A stretch of DNA of 64,000 nt from assembly GCA_021776785.1 (NCBI GenBank), contig JAJFFF010000051.1:156255-220254 (forward strand). The letters run 5' to 3'. Source of the stretch: Planctomycetota bacterium (GTDB taxonomy: Bacteria; Planctomycetota; PLA2). The translations under genes and the position numbers were made by a program. Of the stretch, positions 46,188 through 54,131 are shown one piece after another. How positions within the stretch are numbered: the first letter of the stretch is position 1; every line of letters starts with the position of its first letter. Below the pieces are notes generated by a model that was given only the letters and a program-made list of their open reading frames with translations, had not been told where the DNA came from and did not search any database.

Positions 46188-46466
46188 ATGTCGCAAGCAC
46201 AAGAACCGGAAGCCTCATGTCAATGCGGCCGGAGCTTTCCGGTCCGGCTGGAGCAGGTGGGGGGCATCGTGAACTGCCCGTCTTGTGGCCAAGCCGTTGA
46301 GGTTCCCGGATTGCGCGACGGGATGTGGACGGGCCTCAAAGTGCTCGCGGCCATCGTGTGGGCCGCGAGCATCGCTGCTGTCTACGTCCATCACGGGATG
46401 ATTCCGGCGTTGGGGACCGCGGTGATCGTGGCATTGATGATCGGGCTGGTTTCGCTGGCGTCGTAG
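46188..46466 (+). CDS. small zinc-ribbon membrane protein
   Basis: 92 residues. Four Cys make a zinc ribbon (CQC at 11-13, CPSC at 30-33). Two hydrophobic segments follow (~46-66 GLKVLAAIVWAASIAAVYV and ~72-91 ALGTAVIVALMIGLVSLA). It is very short and well spaced (7 bp) after the LOR-like gene. Such proteins often act as membrane adapters, but the role here is unknown. Confidence 0.75.
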   Translation: MSQAQEPEASCQCGRSFPVRLEQVGGIVNCPSCGQAVEVPGLRDGMWTGLKVLAAIVWAASIAAVYVHHGMIPALGTAVIVALMIGLVSLAS

Positions 46467-46643
46467 GCACCCGGGACGGCGGGCGCCCGCGCCGGATCGA
46501 GTGGACGACGCGAGATCTTCCCGCGGCACATGACAGGGAGGCTGTCAGGGAGAAGGCACGTCCTCCAGCCGCCCGGCCCGGCGGAGCCCGGCCCCGAATC
46601 GAAATTTCCGCGAGAACCCCGAGCGAAGAGCTCGAAAAATCGC

Positions 46644-46649
46644 TACCCT
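46644..46649 (+). promoter_or_regulatory. -10-like hexamer TACCCT, 6 nt before ATG
   Basis: TACCCT ends exactly 6 nt before ATG 46656 with no Shine-Dalgarno, as in other apparent leaderless genes here. The 46467-46643 gap is very GC-rich and holds no gene. Confidence 0.4.
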
Positions 46650-46655
46650 GAACGC

Positions 46656-47117
46656 ATGGTGGACAAGCTCCCGCCCCGAGCCCAATCGTTTGCATCTCTG
46701 ATGACGCGGATTCGAATCGCGTCGAAGGCCGTCGTCCGCGTTGCCGACGTTTGCGCGGCGGAAAGGGATCTCTCCAATGCGGAGATGACTCTTTTGAGCG
46801 CGTTATCGGCCGTCGGCGATGCGACCGTGCCGGATGTCGCGAGGCTCCGTAAGCTGAAGCGGCAGTCGATTCAGGCCACCGCGGACCGTCTGGTCGAGCG
46901 GGGGTTCATCAAGATGGTGAAGAACCCATCGCACGCGAAGTCGATGCTGATGCGCACGACCAAGCAGGGCAAAGCAGCGCAACGACGAGTGGATCAAGTC
47001 GCGGCCAAGAGCATGGCCGAAGCGGCCAAGAGCTTCAAAAAAGCCGACCTCGACCAAGCGGTCAAGCTCCTCGACGACATCGCGGCCAAGCTCGAAAGCC
47101 AGCACCCGTCAGAGTAG
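46656..47117 (+). CDS. MarR-family transcriptional regulator
   Basis: 153 residues. ATG 46656 is favoured over in-frame upstream codons because the MarR fold begins right after it. The winged helix is clear: AEMTLLSALSAVGDATVPDVARLRKLKRQSIQATADRLVERGFIKMVKNP, with the wing NPSHAKSMLMRTTKQGKAA, flanked by dimerisation helices. The protein is basic and Lys-rich at its end. It probably represses a small-molecule response gene; the target is unknown. Five GCGGAG repeats and the tRNA-Leu gene follow. Confidence 0.88.
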   Translation: MVDKLPPRAQSFASLMTRIRIASKAVVRVADVCAAERDLSNAEMTLLSALSAVGDATVPDVARLRKLKRQSIQATADRLVERGFIKMVKNPSHAKSMLMRTTKQGKAAQRRVDQVAAKSMAEAAKSFKKADLDQAVKLLDDIAAKLESQHPSE

Positions 47118-47122
47118 AAAAA

Positions 47123-47181
47123 GCGGAGCAGCAGGCGCGGAGCCCCAACCGCGGAGCCCCAAGCGCGGAGCAGGCGCGGAG
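47123..47181 (+). repeat. short 14-bp tandem repeat
   Basis: GCGGAG recurs at 47123, 47137, 47151, 47165 and 47176; the first four have a 14-bp period (unit near GCGGAGCCCCAACC). Confidence 0.6.
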
Positions 47182-47188
47182 AGGCGAA

Positions 47189-47216
47189 TAGACGCCAACA
47201 AACCAGCCGCTACAAT
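47189..47216 (+). promoter_or_regulatory. promoter of tRNA-Leu
   Basis: TAGACG (47189-47194) and TACAAT (47211-47216) are spaced by 16 bp, and the -10 ends 25 nt before the tRNA gene. Confidence 0.5.
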
Positions 47217-47241
47217 CCCACCGACGAGCAAAAACCAAAAC

Positions 47242-47323
47242 GCGAGAGTGGCGGAACTGGCAGACGCGCAGGATTTAGGATCCTGTACCGCAAGGTGTGG
47301 GGGTTCGACTCCCCCCTCTCGCA
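47242..47323 (+). tRNA. tRNA-Leu (anticodon UAG)
   Basis: 82 nt with the cloverleaf visible: acceptor GCGAGAG/CTCTCGC with discriminator A, anticodon stem CAGGA/TCCTG around loop TTTAGGA (anticodon TAG), a short class II variable arm, and T arm GGGGG-TTCGACT-CCCCC. CCA is not encoded. It is the likely attachment site of the adjacent integrase-bearing island. Confidence 0.95.
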
Positions 47324-47417
47324 TTGTGTTGCCCTGTAGAGACTTACGCCGGCGACGGGCTGCCGGTCTTGACTGACGAACGGCACGTGTCCCCCCGTCC
47401 GTCCCTAGAAAAAACTT

Positions 47418-48179
47418 TCAGTCGCACAACGCTGCGACAAAGCCGGCGACCGCTTCGACCTCCGGGACGTCCGCTAGCCCCGCGCTAAACCAGCGCGCCG
47501 GCACTTTCGACATCGCCACCCACAGGGAGGCGCCAGGCTGATCTTTTTGCGCGATGGCACCGAGAACCGCCTTGTCTCGCCTCCAAGTCGTCCAGCCTGC
47601 CGTGACGGAGTCTACGTACGCCTCCGCTCGCTGGACCACGTCCGGTCTGATCTGTCGACACGACTCGACAAGGATCCTATCGAAGCTGCCGCCGTCCAAG
47701 TTGTTCGGTGCGACCCAGAGGCCGACACGCGGAGGGCCCGCTACGACCTGACCGGCTAGGATGTTCGCGGTCTGAGGGAACAACTCTCCGTAGGTTGCCG
47801 AAAACGCCTGCGCGCGCTCCTGTACTTCCACCTCGTCAGCGTCCACGAGTGCTCCAAATCCACGAAGCGCTCCGTCGGGCACTGACTCCATGAATCGCGT
47901 GCCGATCGTTCCGAGGACTGAGGTCACGCCCTGCAGCGACTTGATCTCGAGCCAATCGTTATCGCGTCTCAGGTACGTCGAGGGGCCGACGGACGGATGA
48001 GACCAACGAGAAGCCCAGCGGATTTTCGGGACCATCGGCTCCGGGTACACGACACGCAGCGCCTCCGGAAGTTCGTCCGGGTGTCCCTCGAACGGTTCCC
48101 AATGGGTGAGCACCGTGATGATGTTCGAGAGCGCGACCTCTTCGTGGGCGCCCTCGCAGAGCACGATCGACCAGCTCAT
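47418..48179 (-). CDS. TOPRIM-like nuclease-type protein, partner of adjacent ATPase
   Basis: 253 residues. Residues 5-15 (IVLCEGAHEEV) carry the TOPRIM glutamate (Glu9), and LVDADE at 111-116 carries the DxD acidic pair (Asp113, Asp115), the metal-binding set of TOPRIM nucleases and of OLD-family and PARIS AriB-type effectors. The middle has beta-alpha alternation and no other domain. It overlaps the ATPase gene by 4 bp (ATGA), so the two proteins are made together. By analogy the ATPase would hold this protein inactive until phage sensing; that is inference. I cannot assign the exact DUF. It lies 94 bp from the tRNA-Leu 3' end. Confidence 0.75.
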   Translation of the reverse strand: MSWSIVLCEGAHEEVALSNIITVLTHWEPFEGHPDELPEALRVVYPEPMVPKIRWASRWSHPSVGPSTYLRRDNDWLEIKSLQGVTSVLGTIGTRFMESVPDGALRGFGALVDADEVEVQERAQAFSATYGELFPQTANILAGQVVAGPPRVGLWVAPNNLDGGSFDRILVESCRQIRPDVVQRAEAYVDSVTAGWTTWRRDKAVLGAIAQKDQPGASLWVAMSKVPARWFSAGLADVPEVEAVAGFVAALCD

Positions 48180-49228
48180 GCGGAGCGGCGCAGGTCGAGC
48201 CCGATACTGTCCCGGAGCTCGGCCGCCTCGTTGGCGTCGAGCACACGCGCCTTCTTCGTCTTGGTCCGCGCGCCGAACTGGATGATCCGAAGATCATTCG
48301 CTTCTTGGCACACTTCAATAAGTGCGTCTACCGCTTCGAGGTTGTGCGTCGTCGCAACGATCTGCACGTCCAAGTCGCGCGCGGATTCGACCACGAATCT
48401 TAGGACTGACCGCAGCGCTCCCGTGTGCAGGGAGACGTCAATCTCATCGATGAGCAGAAGTCCGCCCGCTGTCCAGGCCATATGGGAGCCGATCGTCAGC
48501 GCTTTCGAAAAGCCGTCACCAAGGATCTCTGCCGGGATCGATCCGAGCTCAGAGTGTAGTACGCGAACGAATGCCTGCCTGTCCTCGCGCGCGCCGATAC
48601 GGACTCCGGTGACAGACGGAACGAGGTTGCGCAGCATGCGAACCACGGCCTCTTCGTCCCCGCGCTCTTCGACCTTGGTCCACATCGGGGCAAGCGCCGT
48701 CGTCGGGCTCCGATGTGACGCTACGCCCTCGTACCGGCACGGATACTCGACGTCAGAGTTCGGATTCGCGACGTGCAACTTCTTCGGCGTAACCACGAGC
48801 GTGCCCACATCGGTCTTGGATCCATGTTTCGTCTCGAAGCGGTACCGGGCGAGAACCGTGTCTTGAGCCTTGCCCTTCTCGGAATCCAAGGCGATCGACG
48901 TTCTCGACTTGTCACGCCGCACAACAAGATTCCGCAATGCTCCGTTCCACGCACCGCGCAGCGAAAACTCGTCCCGGTCGTTTCCAGAGAAGTACCAGTC
49001 GATCATATCGATGACGTGGCTAGCTGCGCCCGAGGGGGGCGTGCCGCGCTGTCCGAGATTCTCCAGCAATAGCCTGGCGTTCCCGGCGCCCGAGAGCAGG
49101 AAGAACGCCTCGAGCAAACTGGTCTTCCCGACTCCGCCGGGGCCAACGATCAAGTTAATCCGGCTCAGGTTCTCCAGCCTTAGGCCGTCAATCCCCCGGA
49201 AGCCTTCCACGGCGATGTTCCCAAACAT
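48176..49228 (-). CDS. ABC/AAA_15-type ATPase, partner of TOPRIM protein
   Basis: 350 residues. ATG 49228 starts the usual N-terminal strand (MFGNIAVEGFRGIDGLRLENLSRINLIVGPGGVGKTS); a long upstream in-frame extension overlaps the integrase and is rejected. Walker A is GPGGVGKTS (29-37), the signature-like ILGDGFSKAL is at ~235-244, Walker B LLLIDEID is at 257-264 (Asp261, Glu262), and the switch His295 is in ATTH. This is the OLD/RecF-like AAA_15/AAA_21 family used in OLD, Gabija and PARIS systems. The 4-bp overlap with the TOPRIM gene defines a two-gene operon. Confidence 0.85.
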   Translation of the reverse strand: MFGNIAVEGFRGIDGLRLENLSRINLIVGPGGVGKTSLLEAFFLLSGAGNARLLLENLGQRGTPPSGAASHVIDMIDWYFSGNDRDEFSLRGAWNGALRNLVVRRDKSRTSIALDSEKGKAQDTVLARYRFETKHGSKTDVGTLVVTPKKLHVANPNSDVEYPCRYEGVASHRSPTTALAPMWTKVEERGDEEAVVRMLRNLVPSVTGVRIGAREDRQAFVRVLHSELGSIPAEILGDGFSKALTIGSHMAWTAGGLLLIDEIDVSLHTGALRSVLRFVVESARDLDVQIVATTHNLEAVDALIEVCQEANDLRIIQFGARTKTKKARVLDANEAAELRDSIGLDLRRSA

Positions 49229-49274
49229 ATGCCCCACTATCCCATGCGACTCCGTTCGCGCAAATACTGGTCCT

Positions 49275-50462
49275 CTAGTTGACACCCCCGCCGCGTAGAG
49301 CGTTCTCAACTGCCCGAGCGGCTTTCTGCCGGTCTTCGCCGCACCAATGGGCGTACCGCATCGTCGTTTGGATCGACGAGTGGCCGAGGATCCGCGACAC
49401 GGTGTGCAACGGAACACCGTTCTGGATCGCGAGGGACGCGTAGGTGTGTCGAAGGTCGTGGAACCGCAGCGACCGGGCCTTAAACGCGGCGAGCGCCCCG
49501 CACGTGTCCACGGCCTTCGCGAAGTCACGCCGCACGGCCTGTACGCTCCACTGGACGCCGTCCCTCGTCTGGAACACGCACTCGTCGCCGTCGATCCGTC
49601 GGGCCGCCTGCAACGCCTGCAGGGCCTTAAGGCGGGCCACGAGGTCGGACGTCAGCGGGACGGGGCGTCCACGGTTGGTCTTGCTGTTTTCGGCGCGGAT
49701 ATGGACCTCAGCGCGCTTCCAGTTCACATCGCGCCATCGAAACGAGCGGACCTCATTCCGGCGGCAGCCCGTGCCGATGGCGAACGCGATAAGCGTTCGG
49801 AACCGCTCCGGCGCGGCGGCGATTAGCGCGCGCGCTTCGTCGGCGTCGAGGTAGGTCTCGCGTGCGTTGCCCGTCTCGTTCCACCGCTCGATGCCCCTCG
49901 TGGGGTTCTCTTTCGCGTAGCCCTCCCGGATCGCCCAGCGGTACAAGCCCGAGATCGCGGCGAGGTACCGGTTCACGGTCGACGTTGCGCACGGCTTGCC
50001 GCGTGGACCCGCGCGCAGCAGCTTCGTCACGAACCGCGACACGTCACGCTGCGTGATGTCGCGGAGGGGGAGCTTCGCCCAGCCCTCTTTTGCCGCGTAG
50101 TTCAGGCGTGGGCCGTCCGCCGCAATCGTCGTCGCCTTCTTTCGCGGAGTTGCGTATTCGAGGTACAGCGGCACCGCCTCGCGGAACGTGAGGTTCGGCC
50201 CGAGCGGGTCGCCAAAGACCTCTGCTAGAACTTCCTCGACCGGTCTGCGCAGACCGAGTTCAGCTTGGACTCGTGCGAGGAGCGTGTAACCGATCGTCTT
50301 CGTCGGGCCCGCTACGCGCTCGTACTCACGTCCCTTGTGACGGCTCCGGTGGCCCCCGCGAGCACGATAAGCACACGTCTTTACGCTGTTGAGCGTGCGC
50401 CCGAAAGAGTGCAGTCGCGTGGCGGCTACCGGGTCATATCTTGAGTTTCGTGATCCGAGCAA
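49275..50462 (-). CDS. tyrosine recombinase/phage-type integrase
   Basis: 395 residues if TTG 50462 is the start; the true start is uncertain because no ATG or GTG with a Shine-Dalgarno is visible in frame. The catalytic domain is intact: Arg234 (TGCRRNEVRSF), Lys261 (SKTNRGRP), His335-x-x-Arg338 (HDLRHTYAS), His361 (LGHSSIQTT) and Tyr370 (MRYAH). The SAM-like core-binding domain is at ~90-190. Integrases of this type insert at tRNA genes, and tRNA-Leu lies 2 kb away. It probably mobilises the adjacent ATPase/TOPRIM genes. The gap 50463-50636 contains no gene. Confidence 0.9.
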   Translation of the reverse strand: MLGSRNSRYDPVAATRLHSFGRTLNSVKTCAYRARGGHRSRHKGREYERVAGPTKTIGYTLLARVQAELGLRRPVEEVLAEVFGDPLGPNLTFREAVPLYLEYATPRKKATTIAADGPRLNYAAKEGWAKLPLRDITQRDVSRFVTKLLRAGPRGKPCATSTVNRYLAAISGLYRWAIREGYAKENPTRGIERWNETGNARETYLDADEARALIAAAPERFRTLIAFAIGTGCRRNEVRSFRWRDVNWKRAEVHIRAENSKTNRGRPVPLTSDLVARLKALQALQAARRIDGDECVFQTRDGVQWSVQAVRRDFAKAVDTCGALAAFKARSLRFHDLRHTYASLAIQNGVPLHTVSRILGHSSIQTTMRYAHWCGEDRQKAARAVENALRGGGVN

Positions 50463-50636
50463 GTAGCCGTTGCGACTATTGGATCGGCGTGAAGAGTTAC
50501 CCGTTTAGATTAGGCCGAACGGCTCAATGAAAACGTTTCCGACTTTTACACACGCGCAAGCAGGAGCACGTAGGCCGTACATAAGGAGTCTCAAAAAAGA
50601 GCCTGGGCGCAAGCGAATATGAAGGGGACGATATCG

Positions 50637-50843
50637 ATGGGCATTTGCAAATCAACTCAGCGGAATAACGACATCACATTCTGCGTCAACAAGAATGGAG
50701 GCACTGGCGGAGGAAAAGCCGCTGTAACGATAAACATTGCCAGCTTGGCGGCTCAGCTCGCAAAGATGGCGGATGAAAAAGCCGACCTCGAACAACAATT
50801 TGACGAGAAAAAGGCGGAGATAAAGGAGGGGCTATGCGACTAG
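50637..50843 (+). CDS. small hypothetical protein with coiled-coil C-terminus
   Basis: 68 residues from ATG 50637 (AAGGGG 9 nt upstream); ATG 50619 would add six residues. It has a Gly/Asn-rich centre (CVNKNGGTGGGKAAVTINI) and an amphipathic charged helix (LAAQLAKMADEKADLEQQF). Its 3' end overlaps the start of the lipoprotein gene by 10 bp, which supports real translation and coupling. Codon use is AT-richer than the surrounding genes. No family is recognised. Confidence 0.55.
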   Translation: MGICKSTQRNNDITFCVNKNGGTGGGKAAVTINIASLAAQLAKMADEKADLEQQFDEKKAEIKEGLCD

Positions 50844-52126
50844 CTACGTGGTTTACCATCGCAACTCTGATCATTGGCACAGCGAGTGGATGCGGACCGG
50901 GGACGGAGGCCGCTGGGCCAAGCGTTCCGAACCCAAGTCCGAGGTTGCAAGCTGCGATGCCGTTTGAGAGTGCGCCGTTTAAAGCGCAGTCTACCGGTTG
51001 GGCGCGATCAGATAAGCTCTACGGGTTCTTCTGCTATTCAGGATCTCAGAATGTGAATATCCGCCCGGTTCCTGACGACATAAGCGGCCTTAGGCTCGAT
51101 GTTACAACAACACACGCGGCCCAGGGGATTGCCGTAGGCGAGAATTCGTCCGGCGAAGTTTTTGTCATTGTTCTCGAAACGGACTATGCCGCAAAAACGG
51201 GCAGCCTGCATTGCTACACGGACACGGACAATAACGGCATGCCGGAATCCGAGTCCCGCACGATCGCACAGCTTACTAACGTTGGTCTATGCGCGCTGTC
51301 GTTTCATGCGGAGAGTGGGACCCTCTATGTCGTTGATATCGAGAGTTCGAGCGTCCTCCAGTTTCAGGACACAAACGCTGACAAGGTGCCGGACGACGAA
51401 GCTCGTGTTTTTATCTCCCCTGGCGCATTAGCCGGAGCCGGATTCGAGCCAACTCGGATTCAGAACGCGACGGCAACCAGTGTTGAGGTCGTCCATAAGG
51501 AGATTAGACCGCGCCGCTTCCATAGCCTTTGGAAACGGTTTTCTGATTCCGATGGCGATGGATTGGCGGACACGGTTCAAACCGCGGCGGAACCGGTTCG
51601 AGCGTATGCCAGGATCTCAGGCGCAGTGCGTGATGGCGCTACGACGCTCAAGGTGTATTCGACGACGCCAGGGACGTTTAGTGTGCGCGACGAAAATGGA
51701 ACCGTACTGGGCTCCGTCGTCGTGACACCGCCGGAGCGCCCGGTACTGACGCTTGTCCGTCCTGCGGTTGCTGGCGAGGCACTGGAGTTGCTAAACGAAG
51801 CCACGCAAGACTCCAAGGAGATCGTCGCGGTCGTCGCGGCCAACACGACGCTCATTACTGGTGAAGAGTTGATCTACCCGGTATTCGGCGGTTCTTTTAC
51901 ATTTTATGGCGAGCAGATCACTGGTGGCGAGACGGTTGAAGCTAGGCTCACGACGGCGTCAGAAGAAGACGGCTGGACGACGTGTGTCGTTACGGGGCAT
52001 ACGCTCAGTTCACTGACGATCAGCGTTCCCGTTCTCGCTGCGAAGCGCATAACAGTGTTTTTCAGGATTCGCACCGCAACCGGAGGCGAGTGGACAATCC
52101 GAACGGCTGTCAATGGTGCCCCTTAA
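50834..52126 (+). CDS. lipoprotein with calcium-loop-like (DxDxDG) motifs
   Basis: 430 residues. AAGGAGG lies 4 nt before ATG 50834, one of the best ribosome sites in the window. The lipoprotein signal (MRLATWFTIATLIIGTASGC, Cys20) is clear. The middle has three acidic loops like thrombospondin-type-3 or dockerin calcium loops: DTDNNGMPESE, DTNADKVPDDE, DSDGDGLADT. The C-terminal ~170 residues are beta-rich and Thr/Val-rich (DGATTLKVYSTTPGTFSV). Base composition is less GC-rich than neighbours, suggesting recent acquisition together with the small ORF. Function is unknown. Confidence 0.8.
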   Translation: MRLATWFTIATLIIGTASGCGPGTEAAGPSVPNPSPRLQAAMPFESAPFKAQSTGWARSDKLYGFFCYSGSQNVNIRPVPDDISGLRLDVTTTHAAQGIAVGENSSGEVFVIVLETDYAAKTGSLHCYTDTDNNGMPESESRTIAQLTNVGLCALSFHAESGTLYVVDIESSSVLQFQDTNADKVPDDEARVFISPGALAGAGFEPTRIQNATATSVEVVHKEIRPRRFHSLWKRFSDSDGDGLADTVQTAAEPVRAYARISGAVRDGATTLKVYSTTPGTFSVRDENGTVLGSVVVTPPERPVLTLVRPAVAGEALELLNEATQDSKEIVAVVAANTTLITGEELIYPVFGGSFTFYGEQITGGETVEARLTTASEEDGWTTCVVTGHTLSSLTISVPVLAAKRITVFFRIRTATGGEWTIRTAVNGAP

Positions 52127-52131
52127 AATAC

Positions 52132-52153
52132 GGAATCGGGTCAATCCGCCATC
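52132..52153 (+). repeat. degenerate REP-like copy
   Basis: GGAATCGGGTCAATCCGCCATC matches the core of the REP-like repeats at 57860 and 63807 at about 18 of 22 positions. It sits between convergent genes. Confidence 0.4.
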
Positions 52154-52158
52154 GTTCA

Positions 52159-54072
52159 TTACTTCGGCGGTTGCACGTCCAGCACTGCCGACGCTGTTCC
52201 CCACCATGCTTCGAACTCTGTTCCCGTGGGGGGGCCTCCGAGGATTTCTCTTATCCATGCTTCGAACGCGGCTGCATCGTTCGGGTTCGTCGGGCGCGGT
52301 ACGTTTCGTTCGCTGAAGATCAGCTTGAGGCCGAAGACGCCGACCGGGGGATTGACGATGTCGAATTTCACTTCGCCGTGTTTTGCGACCGCTTTGCCGC
52401 CGCGATTTTTGACGTCTTCGCTTGAATGCATCGCGTTGATGTGGATCCAAGGCGCTTTACTCTCACCGGACTTCGGAATGAGTGCGAACACATACGGGTA
52501 GAGCGCGCGGCCGGACGTGTTGCGCATCACGACCTGCACGCGGTCGTCGCGGCGGAGTTGCGTGGCGACCTGTGCGACCAACTGCTTGCTGCCGTCGGCC
52601 ACCTGCAGGGATTGCACTTGCAAAACTTCGAGATCGATCAGGCGCTCGTTGCGTCGCAGCGAATCGATTTGATGGATGATCGCCAGCGTTCGGAGGCGTT
52701 TGCCTAGCTCATGCTCCGCCACCGTCAGAATGGGTGTGCTCCCGCCGCGCGCAAAGACTTCGACGTCTGTTTTTTTGCGCGCCAGCGCGAACACGTGCGG
52801 ATCGCTGCCCGTGACCGCAGGAATCGAAAGATGGCCCGGAGCGGCGGAGGCGGTGCGCCAATGCACCGCGAGCGGGGCGACTTGGACTCGATCGAGCCGT
52901 GCCAGTGCAGTCGCGGGCAGCGTTACCGACGACGACAAAGCAACCTGGGCCTCGTGCTCGTCGACGGACTCGACGCGACCGACCGCGAGAGGCGAGACGC
53001 ACGCACACCGCGAAATCACATCGCGATAGAACTCGACGCGAGCGCCGGCCGACAAGCCGTGCTTGGTTCCTCGATTGATGCGTACGGTCGCGCCGTCGAT
53101 CGCGAGGATCGATCCGTACTCGTTTTCCGCTTCGTTTTCTCCATGACGCGCGAAGAGCCCTCCCGTCCGCTGCGTCCCGCGTAGGCGCGGCCGCTGGAGA
53201 TGTGGTTGCCGGCGCTTCGCAAGACGTCGCGCCGCGTCGGAAAACACTTGTTCGAACGTGGCGCACGAATCCGCTTCCTTCATCGCCGCGATCATCGCCG
53301 TCGTGAAGTAACCGCCGTCATCGTCCTCGGCGGCCTTTTGTCGGTCGTCGCACGCCGTCAGCGTGACGTGGCTTGTGCTCACGGGTTTATCCGAAGAGAA
53401 AATCGGAGTCGGCGGTCCCGCGCCGCGTTTGCTTTCCTCCCACCCCGTCGGCGCTCGCGCGCGCACCGGATCGCGGTCGATCGACCCCGAGTGGCACGAG
53501 TCGGAAATCAACACGACGCGCGCACCAGCGGCGGCAAGTTCGGCAAGCACACTCTCGACGTCGTCGTCGCGGATATCGTTGCGCCCCGCAAACGTTCCGT
53601 CGTACGGAATCCACGTCTCGTCCAAGTTGTCTTTGAGGTCGGGGCTACCCGCATTTTCGTCGCCGTCTTGGTCCTCTACGCGCGAACCGTGCCCCGCATA
53701 GAAGATCACCACGATCGGGGCGGCGCCGGCGAGATGCTCTTGCGCCATGCGCACCTGTTCCACAAGTTCTTGGAACACGCGTTCGATCCCCGCGCGCGTG
53801 GCTTCCGCGTCGAGCAACATTGCGGATCGTTCGAAACCGAACCGATCGCGCATCACCGCGTGCATGCGCTTGGCATCCGCGACCGCGCCCTTGAGCTGAT
53901 GTTTGGATTCGAGCTTTTCGTACGCATTGATACCGATGAAGACGCCGATGCGATCCCATGCGCCCGTTTTCGGAAACATCCTTGTCGCCCCGCGCCGCGT
54001 CGCGATCCCGTACCACACGATCCCTATGGAGGTGGCCACGAGCAGCAACACGATGACGATTCGGTTCCGCAT
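52159..54072 (-). CDS. membrane-anchored caspase-like (peptidase C14/metacaspase) protein
   Basis: 637 residues from ATG 54072. An N-terminal membrane anchor (~4-23, RIVIVLLLVATSIGIVWYG) is followed by a caspase-like p20 domain (~40-260): RIGVFIGINAYE, catalytic His128 in FYAGHGSRV and catalytic Cys193 in LISDSCHSGS. The remaining ~350 residues are beta-rich and may be a C-terminal Ig-like or DUF4384-type region (RALYPYVFALIPKSG). A TACGAT hexamer lies 6 nt before the start. It is divergent from a second caspase-like gene only 59 bp away. Bacterial caspase-like proteins act in regulated proteolysis, and some in anti-phage cell death; the role here is open. Confidence 0.88.
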   Translation of the reverse strand: MRNRIVIVLLLVATSIGIVWYGIATRRGATRMFPKTGAWDRIGVFIGINAYEKLESKHQLKGAVADAKRMHAVMRDRFGFERSAMLLDAEATRAGIERVFQELVEQVRMAQEHLAGAAPIVVIFYAGHGSRVEDQDGDENAGSPDLKDNLDETWIPYDGTFAGRNDIRDDDVESVLAELAAAGARVVLISDSCHSGSIDRDPVRARAPTGWEESKRGAGPPTPIFSSDKPVSTSHVTLTACDDRQKAAEDDDGGYFTTAMIAAMKEADSCATFEQVFSDAARRLAKRRQPHLQRPRLRGTQRTGGLFARHGENEAENEYGSILAIDGATVRINRGTKHGLSAGARVEFYRDVISRCACVSPLAVGRVESVDEHEAQVALSSSVTLPATALARLDRVQVAPLAVHWRTASAAPGHLSIPAVTGSDPHVFALARKKTDVEVFARGGSTPILTVAEHELGKRLRTLAIIHQIDSLRRNERLIDLEVLQVQSLQVADGSKQLVAQVATQLRRDDRVQVVMRNTSGRALYPYVFALIPKSGESKAPWIHINAMHSSEDVKNRGGKAVAKHGEVKFDIVNPPVGVFGLKLIFSERNVPRPTNPNDAAAFEAWIREILGGPPTGTEFEAWWGTASAVLDVQPPK

Positions 54073-54078
54073 CCGCCG

Positions 54079-54084
54079 ATCGTA
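54079..54084 (-). promoter_or_regulatory. -10-like hexamer TACGAT, 6 nt before ATG
   Basis: On the minus strand TACGAT ends exactly 6 nt before ATG 54072, with no Shine-Dalgarno. Its partner promoter faces the other way 35 bp on, so the two caspase genes share a short divergent promoter region. Confidence 0.5.
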
Positions 54085-54119
54085 CGCAAATACTCCGGTC
54101 GGTCCCGGTGCGAATTCTC

Positions 54120-54125
54120 TACGAT
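54120..54125 (+). promoter_or_regulatory. -10-like hexamer TACGAT, 6 nt before GTG
   Basis: TACGAT ends exactly 6 nt before GTG 54132. GGAAGG directly abuts the start and is too close to work as a Shine-Dalgarno, so a leaderless transcript is more likely. Confidence 0.5.
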
Positions 54126-54131
54126 GGAAGG

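Larger units (their letters stand above)
47324..50462. mobile_element. tRNA-linked integrase island (boundary on right not found)
   Basis: The tRNA-Leu 3' end is followed by a TOPRIM-like gene, an ABC/AAA ATPase gene and a tyrosine integrase gene, all on the minus strand. I searched the region to 54 kb by eye for a second copy of the tRNA 3' end (TTCGACTCCCCCCTCTCGCA) and saw none, so the right end is unknown. It may extend to ~52,130 where base composition changes. Confidence 0.55.

Noticed and set aside
47418..49228. Naming the ATPase/TOPRIM pair as PARIS or Gabija
   Set aside because: The motifs fit the general design but I cannot distinguish the families without profile searches.
47324..54000. 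Second attachment site (copy of the tRNA-Leu 3' end)
   Set aside because: No convincing copy of the T-arm/acceptor sequence was seen by eye, so no attR is claimed.
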